This document shows positions 36,145 to 44,791 of a stretch of 64,000 bases of DNA, in pieces. The notes under the pieces are model-generated. The model worked only from the letters and a program-made list of their open reading frames with translations. It was not told the DNA's origin and did no database searches. The translations under genes were made by a program, and so were the position numbers. Source of the DNA: Haloquadratum walsbyi J07HQW1 (GTDB lineage Archaea; Halobacteriota; Halobacteria; Halobacteriales; Haloferacaceae); contig KE356560.1 of NCBI GenBank assembly GCA_000415965.1, positions 3,031,985-3,095,984 on the forward strand, given 5' to 3'. Within the stretch, counting starts at the first letter, position 1. The number at the start of each line of letters is the position of its first letter.

Positions 36145-36717
36145 ATGACAGTACCAGACTCACCAACGACGAATGATATTGTCACCGCTCTCCGAGATGC
36201 CGATGCAGTCCAGTATGGTGAATTTGAACTCTCGCATGGAGGGACCTCAGAGTATTATATTGATAAGTACCTCTTTGAGACTGACCCAGAATGTCTTCAG
36301 ATAATCGCATCCGCATTTGCTGACCGGATTGATGAGACGACGCTTGCTGGCGTTGCATTGGGCGCTGTTCCGCTGGTTGCTGTGACAAGCACTGTTGCAG
36401 GACAGCCATATGTTGTTGTTCGAAAGAAAGCGAAAGAGTACGGAACGGGAAATCGAATTGAAGGACGGTTAGCCACGAATGAGGAGGTTGTTGTGCTCGA
36501 AGATATCGCAACAACCGGAACAAGCGCCGTTGAAGCTGTGAACGCACTTCGAGATGCAGGGGCGAGTGTCGAACGTGTATGTGTTGTTGTTGATAGACAG
36601 GAAGGCGCACATGAACGGCTCAAATCAAATAATGTCGAGATGGAGGCGCTTGTAACAGCTGCTGATCTTCTTGAGGATACCGAAGACAAAGACAAAGATA
36701 ACGATATCTCAGAGTGA
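36145..36717 (+). CDS. pyrE: Orotate phosphoribosyltransferase
   Basis: PyrE joins orotate and PRPP to make OMP, the fifth step of pyrimidine synthesis. The 190-aa protein opens with [21 protein letters not shown], contains [18 protein letters not shown], and carries the PRPP loop [14 protein letters not shown] at 115-128 with E119 and D120. An acidic tail ends the protein. The start at 36145 ([11 protein letters not shown]) matches the usual haloarchaeal length; 36112 would add eleven residues. The HTH-phosphoribosyltransferase gene follows 170 bases downstream. Confidence 0.93.
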   Translation: MTVPDSPTTNDIVTALRDADAVQYGEFELSHGGTSEYYIDKYLFETDPECLQIIASAFADRIDETTLAGVALGAVPLVAVTSTVAGQPYVVVRKKAKEYGTGNRIEGRLATNEEVVVLEDIATTGTSAVEAVNALRDAGASVERVCVVVDRQEGAHERLKSNNVEMEALVTAADLLEDTEDKDKDNDISE

Positions 36718-36887
36718 CTCAAACACTCTCAGTCTCAGTCTCACTGTCGTTTTTGCTGTGATAGAGCTGAAGTAAGAAAACAGATCAGATCAAATTAGAG
36801 CAGACCAGGCAACTGAACACGTTCGTGTGTGTTTTACTCCTCAATGTATCGCTGTATTCATACAGATGTGTCCGTGGAGACAAGAAC

Positions 36888-37607
36888 ATGAATCGCGCGG
36901 AGAAAGCAACACTACAATTACAGGCTGTCGGCGTCCTCCGGATGCTGAAGGAAACGCGAACATATGATGAACTCGCTGAGTTGACCGGGTTGCCGTCTGG
37001 TGATTTGAGTCGGTATGTGAATGGACATGTTCTTCCGGGGACGACTCGTGCGAGTCAGCTTGTTGGTGATGTTGGTCAGGAAGCACTCGCTGCTGAGTTG
37101 CATGCACGAGTTGAACTCGATGATGAGGGTTATGTCGATAACTCAGGTGTTGTGTTTGATCAGTCGTTTCTCGATCTTGTCGCTCCTGTTGCTGCAGATG
37201 CGTTTGCGCTTGAGCGTCCGGATGTTGTATTGACAGCTGCAACAGATGGAATTACACTTGGCGCAGCGATGGCGAGTTACTTTGATTCTCGGGTTGCATA
37301 CGCCAAGAAGTCGAAAGAAACCGCCATTGAGGAATTTATCGAATCTCGGCAGCGTCTTGCATCAGGCATCGAATTAACCTATTATCTCCCTGCATGTGCA
37401 CTTGAGAGTGGTGAGTCAGTGCTTGTCGTTGATGATTTAATTCGTTCGGGAGAAACACAGGAATTATTACTCGATATTGTCAGACAAGCGGGCGCAGAAG
37501 TCACAGGCGTGTTTGCACTCATTGCTGTCGGAACAGAGGGAATCAAGAAAGCGCGTGCACAGACTGATGTCCCTGTTGCGGCATTATCACAGTTTGAGAC
37601 CCGCTGA
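36888..37607 (+). CDS. HTH-phosphoribosyltransferase fusion, probable purine-responsive regulator
   Basis: The first 60 residues form an HTH (residues 20-60: KETRTYDELAELTGLPSGDLSRYVNGHVLPGT). A type I phosphoribosyltransferase fold follows (about 75-230), with the PRPP loop VLVVDDLIRSGETQEL at 178-193. The loop keeps the two aspartates but has RSG where PyrE has TTG. The arrangement resembles archaeal and bacterial PRTase regulators such as GfcR and PurR, in which the enzyme fold senses PRPP or a base. The next gene, 79 bases away, is a purine-type permease, suggesting purine uptake control. The ATG at 36888 follows an AAGAAC run. Enzymatic activity remains possible. Confidence 0.8.
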   Translation: MNRAEKATLQLQAVGVLRMLKETRTYDELAELTGLPSGDLSRYVNGHVLPGTTRASQLVGDVGQEALAAELHARVELDDEGYVDNSGVVFDQSFLDLVAPVAADAFALERPDVVLTAATDGITLGAAMASYFDSRVAYAKKSKETAIEEFIESRQRLASGIELTYYLPACALESGESVLVVDDLIRSGETQELLLDIVRQAGAEVTGVFALIAVGTEGIKKARAQTDVPVAALSQFETR

Positions 37608-37686
37608 TTCGGCAATCATATCGCGAGCGACGGTGCGCAATGAAAATATTTATATTGTCTGTTAGGGTCATGCCCAAACGTGTATC

Positions 37687-39099
37687 ATGGGACTCTCTGA
37701 GACAGTCAATGACTACTTCGATATACAAGAACATGGGTCATCGATTCGCACTGAGATTCTTGCAGGGGTGACGACGTTTTTGACGATGTCATATATTGTT
37801 ATTGTGAATCCATCTGTCTTAACTGACCAGCCAGGGATTCCGGGAGCAGATGGGATTGCTATTTCTGGGATGGCTCCCGGGGAGATTCAATCAATGTTAG
37901 CAGTGGTAACAATCATCGCTGCAGCAACAGCAACATTCATTATGGCGATATATGCAAATCGACCATTTGCACAGGCGCCAGGGCTTGGATTGAACGCGTT
38001 TTTTGCGTTTACTGTTGTTGGAGCGCTTGGCATACCATGGCAGACAGCACTGGCAGCCGTTGTCGTTGAGGGGATTATCTTTATTCTGCTCACCGCGATT
38101 GGCGCTCGCGAATATATTATTCGAGTGTTTCCAGAGCCAGTAAAATTCGCTGTTGGAACCGGAATTGGGTTATTTTTGACGATCATTGGACTGCAAGCAA
38201 TGGGGATTGTCGTTGATGATAGTGCAACACTCATTACGCTTGGATCAGTCGCATCAGATCCAGTAGCCTTTCTGTCAGTCCTTGGGTTATTTGTCACCCT
38301 CGCGCTTTATGCACGCGGGATTCCCGGGTCAATCATTATTGGGATTGTTCTGACAACACTGAGTGGGTGGGCACTCACCACCTTCGGACCGTTCACTCCT
38401 GATGCTGGTCTTGTTGCTGGGTCGACAGCCGTCTCATATGATATTACACCACTTGCAGGGGCGTTCATATCTGGACTCGGGAGTGTTGAGGCATTCTCGT
38501 TTGCGCTTATTGTATTTACATTCTTTTTTGTGGATTTCTTTGATACCGCCGGCACACTCGTTGGAGTAGGACAAGCAGGTAATTTTCTTGATGAGACAGG
38601 GAATCTCCCAGATATCGACCGACCACTCATGGCAGACGCAGTCGGAACGACCGTCGGTGGGATGCTTGGGACATCAACCGTGACAACGTATATTGAGTCT
38701 GCCTCAGGGGTCGAAGAGGGTGGCTCAACTGGACTCACTGCGTTGACAATATCGGTATTGTTCGTTGGATCGTTGCTGTTAGTTCCACTTGCGGCCGCAA
38801 TTCCGCTTTATGCATCACATATTGCGTTGGTGGTGATTGGAATTGTGATGTTACAGAATGTGATTGATATTGAATGGGATGATATTACACACACAATTCC
38901 TGCAGGAATGACAATCTTAGTGATGCCATTCACATACTCAATTGCGTATGGGATTGCTGCCGGGATTGTTTCATACCCGATCGTGAAACTCGCCGCCGGA
39001 GAGGTCTCTGACGTACGTGTCGGTCATTGGGCGTTAGCCGCTGCATTTGTGGTGTATTTCTTTGTTCGGACGAGTGGTGTACTCACCGGGCAGATATAG
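37687..39099 (+). CDS. NCS2 family purine permease, AzgA type
   Basis: The 470-aa transporter has about 12-14 membrane helices and the AzgA-type signatures: TFLTMSYIVIVNPSVL near the N-terminus, PFAQAPGLGLNAFFAFTVV at about 97-115, and FFFVDFFDTAGTLVGVGQAG at about 278-297. Relatives import adenine, guanine or hypoxanthine by proton symport. Directly upstream on the same strand is the HTH-phosphoribosyltransferase gene, and salvage of purines is the likely theme. The exact substrate cannot be fixed by eye. Confidence 0.92.
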   Translation: MGLSETVNDYFDIQEHGSSIRTEILAGVTTFLTMSYIVIVNPSVLTDQPGIPGADGIAISGMAPGEIQSMLAVVTIIAAATATFIMAIYANRPFAQAPGLGLNAFFAFTVVGALGIPWQTALAAVVVEGIIFILLTAIGAREYIIRVFPEPVKFAVGTGIGLFLTIIGLQAMGIVVDDSATLITLGSVASDPVAFLSVLGLFVTLALYARGIPGSIIIGIVLTTLSGWALTTFGPFTPDAGLVAGSTAVSYDITPLAGAFISGLGSVEAFSFALIVFTFFFVDFFDTAGTLVGVGQAGNFLDETGNLPDIDRPLMADAVGTTVGGMLGTSTVTTYIESASGVEEGGSTGLTALTISVLFVGSLLLVPLAAAIPLYASHIALVVIGIVMLQNVIDIEWDDITHTIPAGMTILVMPFTYSIAYGIAAGIVSYPIVKLAAGEVSDVRVGHWALAAAFVVYFFVRTSGVLTGQI

Positions 39100-39211
39100 A
39101 TTACCGAGCGATTGGGTGTGCTGAGATGAGATCAGATCAGATTGGATTATACGAGATGAGGCAATAAACGGAGCAAACCTGTCACTGAGAGTATTCGGTT
39201 AGTCATTGTGA

Positions 39212-40663
39212 GTGAGCGTATCGCAAAAGATTCAGCAGGGAAGACACTCACCACGTGACGTGCTCACCGCATTGCGCTCACGGACTCATTTGACCCGATT
39301 GATCATTGTCTGTCTCATTATCATCTTAGCCACCCCACCAGTTATATCAGCAATCACATATGATGCATCCGCACAATCAACGCTTGAGACGGGAACAATC
39401 ACAAATCCTGCGAATGGGTCGACCGTTATCAGCGCCCAGGGATTCACATTCCGTGGGAATACAAATAAAAAGAAACCAGCCCGATTAGTTGCTGTCGAGA
39501 GACGCGGTGATCTCAAATGGACACATACTGACAATGTCGGTGGGAGTGCATGGTTCTATGACGTTGACCCACTACCAAATGGTAATCTTCTGGTGTCATC
39601 GCCACGTGCAGGTGAAACAGTTGTCTTTGAATTCAATCGAACAACAAAAACGCGTGTTTGGCAGAAGCGATTTGCGATGGAAGATACCCATGATGTCGAT
39701 TATCTCGGTGAGAATCGCTTCGTGATTGCAAACATGCGTGAGTGGAATAACTCAGCAGATGTGAGTGATGATCGGGTTGTCATTTATAATCGATCCACGG
39801 ATACAATCACATGGGAATGGAAATTTCGGAATCAGTTCTCAGCAGAGACAGACGGTGGATATAGTAAAGATTGGACACATGTCAACGATGTCGATCCAAT
39901 CGGCGAGGATCGATTATTACTCTCACCACGAAATTTCGATCAAGTAATTATCGTTGATATCGAAACGAAACAAATCGTCGAACGACTTGGTCGTGATGGC
40001 GCACACGAGATTCTACAGGAGCAACACAATCCTGATTGGTTGATGAGTGATACCGGAACCCCAACGATTCTCGTTGCAGATAGTGAAAACGACCGTGTTG
40101 TCGAGTACGCAAAACTGGATAACGAGTGGACACGAACCTGGACTGTTGGGACAAATACGCTCACATGGCCGCGAGATGCCGATAGACTCCCAAACGGAAA
40201 TACGCTCATTGTTGATACATTAAATCACCGAGTGATTGAGGTCACACCGACGGGTGAGGTTGTTTGGGAGTATTATGCGACATGGGGACCCTACGATGCT
40301 GAACGAATAGTACATGGCGATGAATCGAACGGACCAACAATGCGCGATATAAATGCATCTGGGAACTATCCAATCACAGGAAGTGCGAATCTAACGACTG
40401 TAAGTAACAACGGTGCTGGTGTCGCCGATTGGCTACGAACAACATTCACGGGAACACCACTTGCAGAGCCAGCAAGTGCAATCGCAACACAATGGGCGCA
40501 TGTCACGCCATGGATCCGTCCTGTCTGGATGACCGGATGGGATCTTCTATTTGCACTGGGTTCCCTGATCACTGGGGCGACGTGGCTGATTTGTGAACTC
40601 ATCGCTGCCCGACGGCGGCTCCTCGCTACATTCCGAGGTGTTTGGGATACTATGAGAATATAG
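39212..40663 (+). CDS. Exported ASST-like (arylsulfotransferase family) protein
   Basis: The 483-aa protein has an N-terminal hydrophobic anchor (about 28-48, LTRLIIVCLIIILATPPVIS) and a C-terminal membrane helix (about 440-465). Between them is a beta-propeller-like region with repeats of the type WFYDVDPLPNGNLLVSSP, EDTHDVDYLGENRFVIAN, WTHVNDVDPIGEDRLLLSPR and WPRDADRLPNGNTLIVDTLNHRV. These blades match archaeal arylsulfotransferase-family proteins. No sulfotransfer activity is shown for halophilic members, so the role at the cell surface is open. The start codon is GTG at 39212. Confidence 0.85.
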   Translation: MSVSQKIQQGRHSPRDVLTALRSRTHLTRLIIVCLIIILATPPVISAITYDASAQSTLETGTITNPANGSTVISAQGFTFRGNTNKKKPARLVAVERRGDLKWTHTDNVGGSAWFYDVDPLPNGNLLVSSPRAGETVVFEFNRTTKTRVWQKRFAMEDTHDVDYLGENRFVIANMREWNNSADVSDDRVVIYNRSTDTITWEWKFRNQFSAETDGGYSKDWTHVNDVDPIGEDRLLLSPRNFDQVIIVDIETKQIVERLGRDGAHEILQEQHNPDWLMSDTGTPTILVADSENDRVVEYAKLDNEWTRTWTVGTNTLTWPRDADRLPNGNTLIVDTLNHRVIEVTPTGEVVWEYYATWGPYDAERIVHGDESNGPTMRDINASGNYPITGSANLTTVSNNGAGVADWLRTTFTGTPLAEPASAIATQWAHVTPWIRPVWMTGWDLLFALGSLITGATWLICELIAARRRLLATFRGVWDTMRI

Positions 40664-40743
40664 TATAGAGGCAAGCACTCTCAATGAAAGATGGGTGACT
40701 GAGCCCGACTCACGGGTGAGGTAAGTTGATCTGATATTATCTG

Positions 40744-41238
40744 TCATGACTCGATATCACTGGATTCAGTCGCTGTGTCGGTAACTGGAATGTATCCATC
40801 GATGAAAATAATCCATAGAGCAACAACAATAGGGATGAGTTCAATCACACCAGTGATACTCGTTGCATAATCAATCCAATATTGAATCACAGGGTCATCG
40901 GGTGTTGGGCGCTGTGGAAGAACTGGCCAAAAATAGTTCGTGAGGAATTTTGGGTATGCGACAATCAAATCAGCAATGATATGACTTCCATATCCAGGAA
41001 GTATCGGGATTAAAAATCGAAGTCGTGAGACTGAGATGAGTAATATACTAATGCCACAGAATGTGAGGACTGAGTGACCGACCGTGTGACCGGTGATTGA
41101 CACACCGATTGCAAACATTGGTTTATCGATAATATCCGGAAGAAACGTGGCAAGGAGACATAATCGAAGAGCATTCGTCTCATACTCTAGTGTCCGACCA
41201 CTAATCAATCCAAGCGCGAGATGTCCAAGCGGAGTCAT
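40744..41238 (-). CDS. DUF457/YdjM-like membrane-bound putative metal-dependent hydrolase
   Basis: The 164-aa membrane protein opens MTPLGHLALGLISGRTL, with the conserved early histidine. LLATFLPDIIDKP supplies the aspartates, TGHTVGHSVLTF supplies further histidines, and GYGSHIIADL supplies the late ones. This His/Asp set in membrane helices is the pattern of the DUF457 group (LexA-controlled YdjM in E. coli). A catalytic role on lipids is suspected for the family but unproven. Confidence 0.85.
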   Translation of the reverse strand: MTPLGHLALGLISGRTLEYETNALRLCLLATFLPDIIDKPMFAIGVSITGHTVGHSVLTFCGISILLISVSRLRFLIPILPGYGSHIIADLIVAYPKFLTNYFWPVLPQRPTPDDPVIQYWIDYATSITGVIELIPIVVALWIIFIDGYIPVTDTATESSDIES

Positions 41239-41942
41239 ACTACCGACATAGTTGAATTATGACTTTCCAGACACATTGCTGTGTGGATTTCAGACACGCG
41301 AATCGGCTGATTACAGAGTGAATTACCCCACCCTCCTACAATCGGGGCTTTTCGTCCCTCGCTTACTCAGGCTGAAGCTTTCTGTTTTTACCTCGGGGTC
41401 TGCGGTTGACGTGGACACAGCGACTCCAGACTCCACAGGCGACTTCCCGTTATGAGTGGTTTGGAGCGTCCTACCCCTACTATTCCACAATCAACGGTGT
41501 GCGCTTGGTGTCACGTTTAAACATCGTCGAGGACACTGCGAGGGTCGTATTATTCTGCTCGACCGCGCCGGGTAGTAACCGTGGAGAACGTGCAACGTGC
41601 AAGATTGTCAACGCACTCGACGACGTGACTCGGTATGCACTGATCGATCCGCTTCAGCAATCAATAAACCGGTGTTCATCCGATATAGGTGACAGTCAGG
41701 AAAATAGTGTTCGTACTGCTACTACATGTGCGAACCCGGTTTGACTGGAGAATAGGAAATAACTGGGGACGATTAGTATCTAAATACATTATACGTGTAT
41801 ATGATTAATGAATTATGCGCACTACTGCGTCTAGATTTGGATAGGAACAGCCGGCAATCGGATAAAATATGTTTGGTGGGTCAGTCCGAATCGCATGATA
41901 ATGAGTGATTGGACTCCTGAATGAACAACACCCAACAGAATA
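41239..41942. other. Gap of transposon debris before tRNA-Val
   Basis: Apart from the tnpB tail at 41323-41448, about 300 bases (41456-41744) form an open plus-strand frame with no recognisable domain and a composition unlike neighbouring genes. From 41745 to 41942 the sequence is AT-rich and empty. Confidence 0.4.
41323..41448 (-). pseudogene. tnpB C-terminal tail fragment with right end
   Basis: The minus strand reads GKSPVESGVAVSTSTADPEV followed by KTESFSLSKRGTKSPDCRRVG and a stop. This resembles the loose Ser/Thr-rich C-terminal tails of haloarchaeal IS1341-type TnpB. The stop lies within a CCCCGATTGTAGGAGGGTGGGG segment that looks like the element's right-end stem. No catalytic region precedes it. 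Confidence 0.45.
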
Positions 41943-42017
41943 TGGGTTGGGGCGGATTCGAACCGCCGACCTGCTCCGTGTGAAGGAGCCGTCATAACCG
42001 GGCTAGACCACCAACCC
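41943..42017 (-). tRNA. tRNA-Val (CAC anticodon)
   Basis: The reverse complement gives acceptor strands GGGTTGG and CCAACCC with discriminator A at 41943. The anticodon stem GCTCC/GGAGC encloses the loop TTCACAC, so the anticodon is CAC for valine. The T arm contains GGTTCGAATC. No intron and no encoded CCA are seen. Confidence 0.95.
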
Positions 42018-42182
42018 CCTCAAGCAAGATACTGAATCTTGAGACTTAAACGTTCGTTTTGATTCCTGTGTGCTGAGACAGACCTACTATCACTAAATTA
42101 ATCGGATTGGTAAATGCCAGACGTGATCACTGACCACCGAATAGAGTATTCAACAAAAAACTGAAATCAAAGAGCGAAGCCG

Positions 42183-42428
42183 TTACTCACTAGCGAGCGT
42201 TTGTTGTACGTATGTCTCGATATTTGCACTCTCACACATTGTTACCCCTCGTGTTTCATCAATTAATACAGGAACACCACGCTGTCCGCTGACGCGACGA
42301 ACCTCATCTCGCTCAGAATGAAGCGCATCGACCCAGATAGTGGTGTACTCCACACCAGCGTTTGTGAGTGCCTCATGCACAGTTTCACAGTATGGACATC
42401 CATCAAGTGCATAGAGCGTAATGGTCAT
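42183..42428 (-). CDS. Glutaredoxin-like thiol oxidoreductase
   Basis: The 81-aa protein is a minimal thioredoxin-fold redox protein with the active site CPYC (C11, C14) in LYALDGCPYCETVHEAL. GVPVLIDETRG supplies the cis-proline and MCESANIETYV the typical C-terminal helix. It should reduce disulfides with a small thiol or a reductase partner. ATG 42428 gives a natural MTITLYAL start; longer readings add a non-conserved leader. Confidence 0.9.
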   Translation of the reverse strand: MTITLYALDGCPYCETVHEALTNAGVEYTTIWVDALHSERDEVRRVSGQRGVPVLIDETRGVTMCESANIETYVQQTLASE

Positions 42429-42596
42429 GTTTGGATTAGTGATTGTATCCTGAAGAAGATTAATATGAATCTGAAACTCGTATGAGATTACCGTATAATA
42501 TCGTTTGCTCATTGTTGGCGTGCGTCGTATCTGATACTTTCGGCGCACAGTGGAGGCGTGCCGGGGACTGAAATACTCTCACGCGTATATTCATAC

Positions 42597-42806
42597 ATGA
42601 GCATTTCAGGGTTATGTGAGATTGGTGAAAAGCGAGAAGCAGCACACGTCTGTCAGCGTTGTGGTGGAGCCGTGTGCGATAATCATTATGTTGATGAACT
42701 CGGGGTTTGCGTTAATTGCGCGGATCAATCCGGGCAGGGAGATATCGGCAGGGGCGAACCAGGTCGCACTCATAAGAATCAAGATGACGTCCCACAGTTC
42801 CGATAA
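42597..42806 (+). CDS. Small zinc-finger protein, 69 aa
   Basis: From ATG 42597 the product has cysteines spaced as C-X12-C-X2-C-X4-C and a later CVNCA: GLCEIGEKREAAHVCQRCGG then AVCDNHYVDELGVCVNC. This is a B-box-like or double zinc-ribbon pattern with an added histidine (DNHY). Halophiles carry many such mini zinc-finger proteins of unknown role. The remaining tail is polar. It is divergent from the glutaredoxin gene. Confidence 0.75.
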   Translation: MSISGLCEIGEKREAAHVCQRCGGAVCDNHYVDELGVCVNCADQSGQGDIGRGEPGRTHKNQDDVPQFR

Positions 42807-42969
42807 ACAGTCTTCGTATCAGTTCGCCAAGTGTAAATTGCATACTCTCACAATAGATTTTTTATTATCCATTAGCTCATATGTCTGTTGAGTATTAATC
42901 AATAGACGAAGTATCAGGTGTCTTCCCCGTTGTATATCGATTCAAGCCGCTTGAGAGGGGTGATTCATA

Positions 42970-43797
42970 TCAAGTGGTATCCCGAAATTGATTGAGTTGT
43001 TGTTTCAGTCGCTTGGCGGCCACGCCTGCAGTATCTGCGAATTGTTCTCCATTATCCTCACCAGCAAAAATAATGCCACGTGAGGAATTTATGAGTCCAA
43101 CGCCGTCGACAAGTCCGTATGTCACGGCTGCCTCTGGGTCTCCATCCTGAGCACCAATCCCAGGAACGAGGAAAGGAAGCTCTGGAACGTATTCACGAAG
43201 TGATTCAAGTTCTTCAGGAGCAGTCGCACCCACGACAAGTCCAACATTCCCATGAGTATTCCATCCTTCTGCAAGCGCAGCGATTCGTTCATAGACGGTC
43301 TCTCCAGTGACAAGTTCAAGCTCCTGAAGATCTGCACCTCCCGGATTTGACGTTCGACAAAGAATAAACACCCCCTTGTTCTCACGATCAAGGAATGGCT
43401 GAAGTGAGTCTCGACCCATATAGGGATTTACGGTAATCGCGTCCGCTTTGTCAAGAAGCTCTGCGTACTGTCGTGTTGTATTGCCGATATCGGCTCGTTT
43501 CGCGTCGAGCAACACAGGGACATCTTTGCCATGTGCATATGCGATTGTCTCGCGAAGTGCACGCCATCCTGCGGGATCCTCATAAAAGGCGACATTCGGC
43601 TTATAACAGACCGTATGCTCATGTGTTGCATCAATGATACGGCGATTAAACGCCCATCGTGGAAGATCAGCCGTGTGAAGATGTGCAGGAATCCGATCAA
43701 GATCTGAGTCAAGCCCGACCGAAATGACACTATTGATGCGACTGATTCGCGTTGCCACGCGCTCAAAGAATGGACGATTGGCGTTGGTGGAACTCAT
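42970..43797 (-). CDS. pyrF: Orotidine 5'-phosphate decarboxylase (type 2)
   Basis: PyrF converts OMP to UMP, the last step of de novo UMP synthesis. The catalytic tetrad region LLDAKRADIGNT is at residues 96-107 with D98, K100 and D103. The length (275 aa), the opening NSVISVGLDSDLDRIP and the TSNPGGADLQEL segment mark the longer type 2 enzyme rather than the short archaeal form. It is not adjacent to pyrE, which is 7 kb away. Confidence 0.94.
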   Translation of the reverse strand: MSSTNANRPFFERVATRISRINSVISVGLDSDLDRIPAHLHTADLPRWAFNRRIIDATHEHTVCYKPNVAFYEDPAGWRALRETIAYAHGKDVPVLLDAKRADIGNTTRQYAELLDKADAITVNPYMGRDSLQPFLDRENKGVFILCRTSNPGGADLQELELVTGETVYERIAALAEGWNTHGNVGLVVGATAPEELESLREYVPELPFLVPGIGAQDGDPEAAVTYGLVDGVGLINSSRGIIFAGEDNGEQFADTAGVAAKRLKQQLNQFRDTT

Positions 43798-43966
43798 ATC
43801 TGTTCATGAACGTTCCAACTGAATAGAAGGTTATCATCGGCTAACACTCGAAGAGTGTATAGAAATGAGATATGATATATTGCTGAATAATGAGGCTCAG
43901 AGTCGGATTCAAATTTAGTTCTGATGTCTTCCACGGTGACGGTGTTGAACCATTATGACGTCTTTC

Positions 43967-44791
43967 TCACTCGTCTGTTCGAAATGAGAGATCAAGACTG
44001 GACGCACTATGAGTGAGTGAACCCATCGAAATGATGTCAACGCCAGTCTCAGCGTATGCATCGACTGCATCAACTGTTATTCCACCGCTTGCCTCGGTTA
44101 ATATGTCATCTGGAACACGCATCACGCCCTCTCGAACGGTCGCCGGATTAAGATTATCAAACAACACGATATCAGCACCAGCCTTTGCTGCTTGCACTGC
44201 CATCTCTGGGGTTTCAACCTCAACCTCCAGTTTTGTCACAAATGATTTACGTTCACGAAATCGAGTAATTGCCTCAGTAAGTCCTAACTCGGCAATATGA
44301 TTGTCTTTGATCATCACTAATCCAGAGAGGGTAAGTCGATGTGTATCACCACCGCCAGCGACGACTGCACGCTTCTCGATACCACGAAGCCCTGGTGTTG
44401 TTTTTCGAGTCGCAGCAATACGCGTTTGTCCGGTTTGAGTCACGTTCTCGACCGCGTGCACTGCCCGGCGTGTTCGCGTCGCGACGCCTGATGCATGACC
44501 AACAAGATTGACCGCAAGACGTTCGCCCCGAAGAACAGCCTGTGCGTCCCCAGACGCCTCAAGTATAGTTGTCCCGGGATCAACGTAATCGCCGGCGCTA
44601 ACGACTGGTGTGACAGCAACACCAAGATATTCAAATACGGCAGTAGCAGCATCAAGGCCGGCAATGACACCAGATTCGGTTGCAATGAGCTTACCTGTTG
44701 TCTCTCCAGGGACATCGTTCGTCACATCACGATGACCAATGTCTTCACGGAGCCACCGCTCAATAGTTTCAGTCGTCAGCAATCGTCTCAC
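43967..44791 (-). CDS. nadC: Quinolinate phosphoribosyltransferase (NadC)
   Basis: NadC converts quinolinate and PRPP to nicotinate mononucleotide, the third step of this NAD pathway. The protein opens TTETIERWLREDIGHRDVTND. TRKTTPGLRGIEKRAVVAGGGDTHRLTLSG, read across about residues 130-160, carries the substrate arginine/lysine and histidine block. ADIVLFDNLNP and EASGGITVDAVDAYAETGVDIISMGSLTHS form the C-terminal barrel. No ATG is available; GTG at 44791 was chosen, with TTG at 44782 as an alternative. Either start lies inside the end of nadB, so the genes overlap. Confidence 0.92.
   Translation of the reverse strand: MRRLLTTETIERWLREDIGHRDVTNDVPGETTGKLIATESGVIAGLDAATAVFEYLGVAVTPVVSAGDYVDPGTTILEASGDAQAVLRGERLAVNLVGHASGVATRTRRAVHAVENVTQTGQTRIAATRKTTPGLRGIEKRAVVAGGGDTHRLTLSGLVMIKDNHIAELGLTEAITRFRERKSFVTKLEVEVETPEMAVQAAKAGADIVLFDNLNPATVREGVMRVPDDILTEASGGITVDAVDAYAETGVDIISMGSLTHSASSLDLSFRTDE

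Noticed and set aside
41406-41744. 112-codon plus-strand frame before tRNA-Val as a gene
   Set aside because: No domain, no promoter, and it overlaps transposon debris; kept only as part of the gap note.
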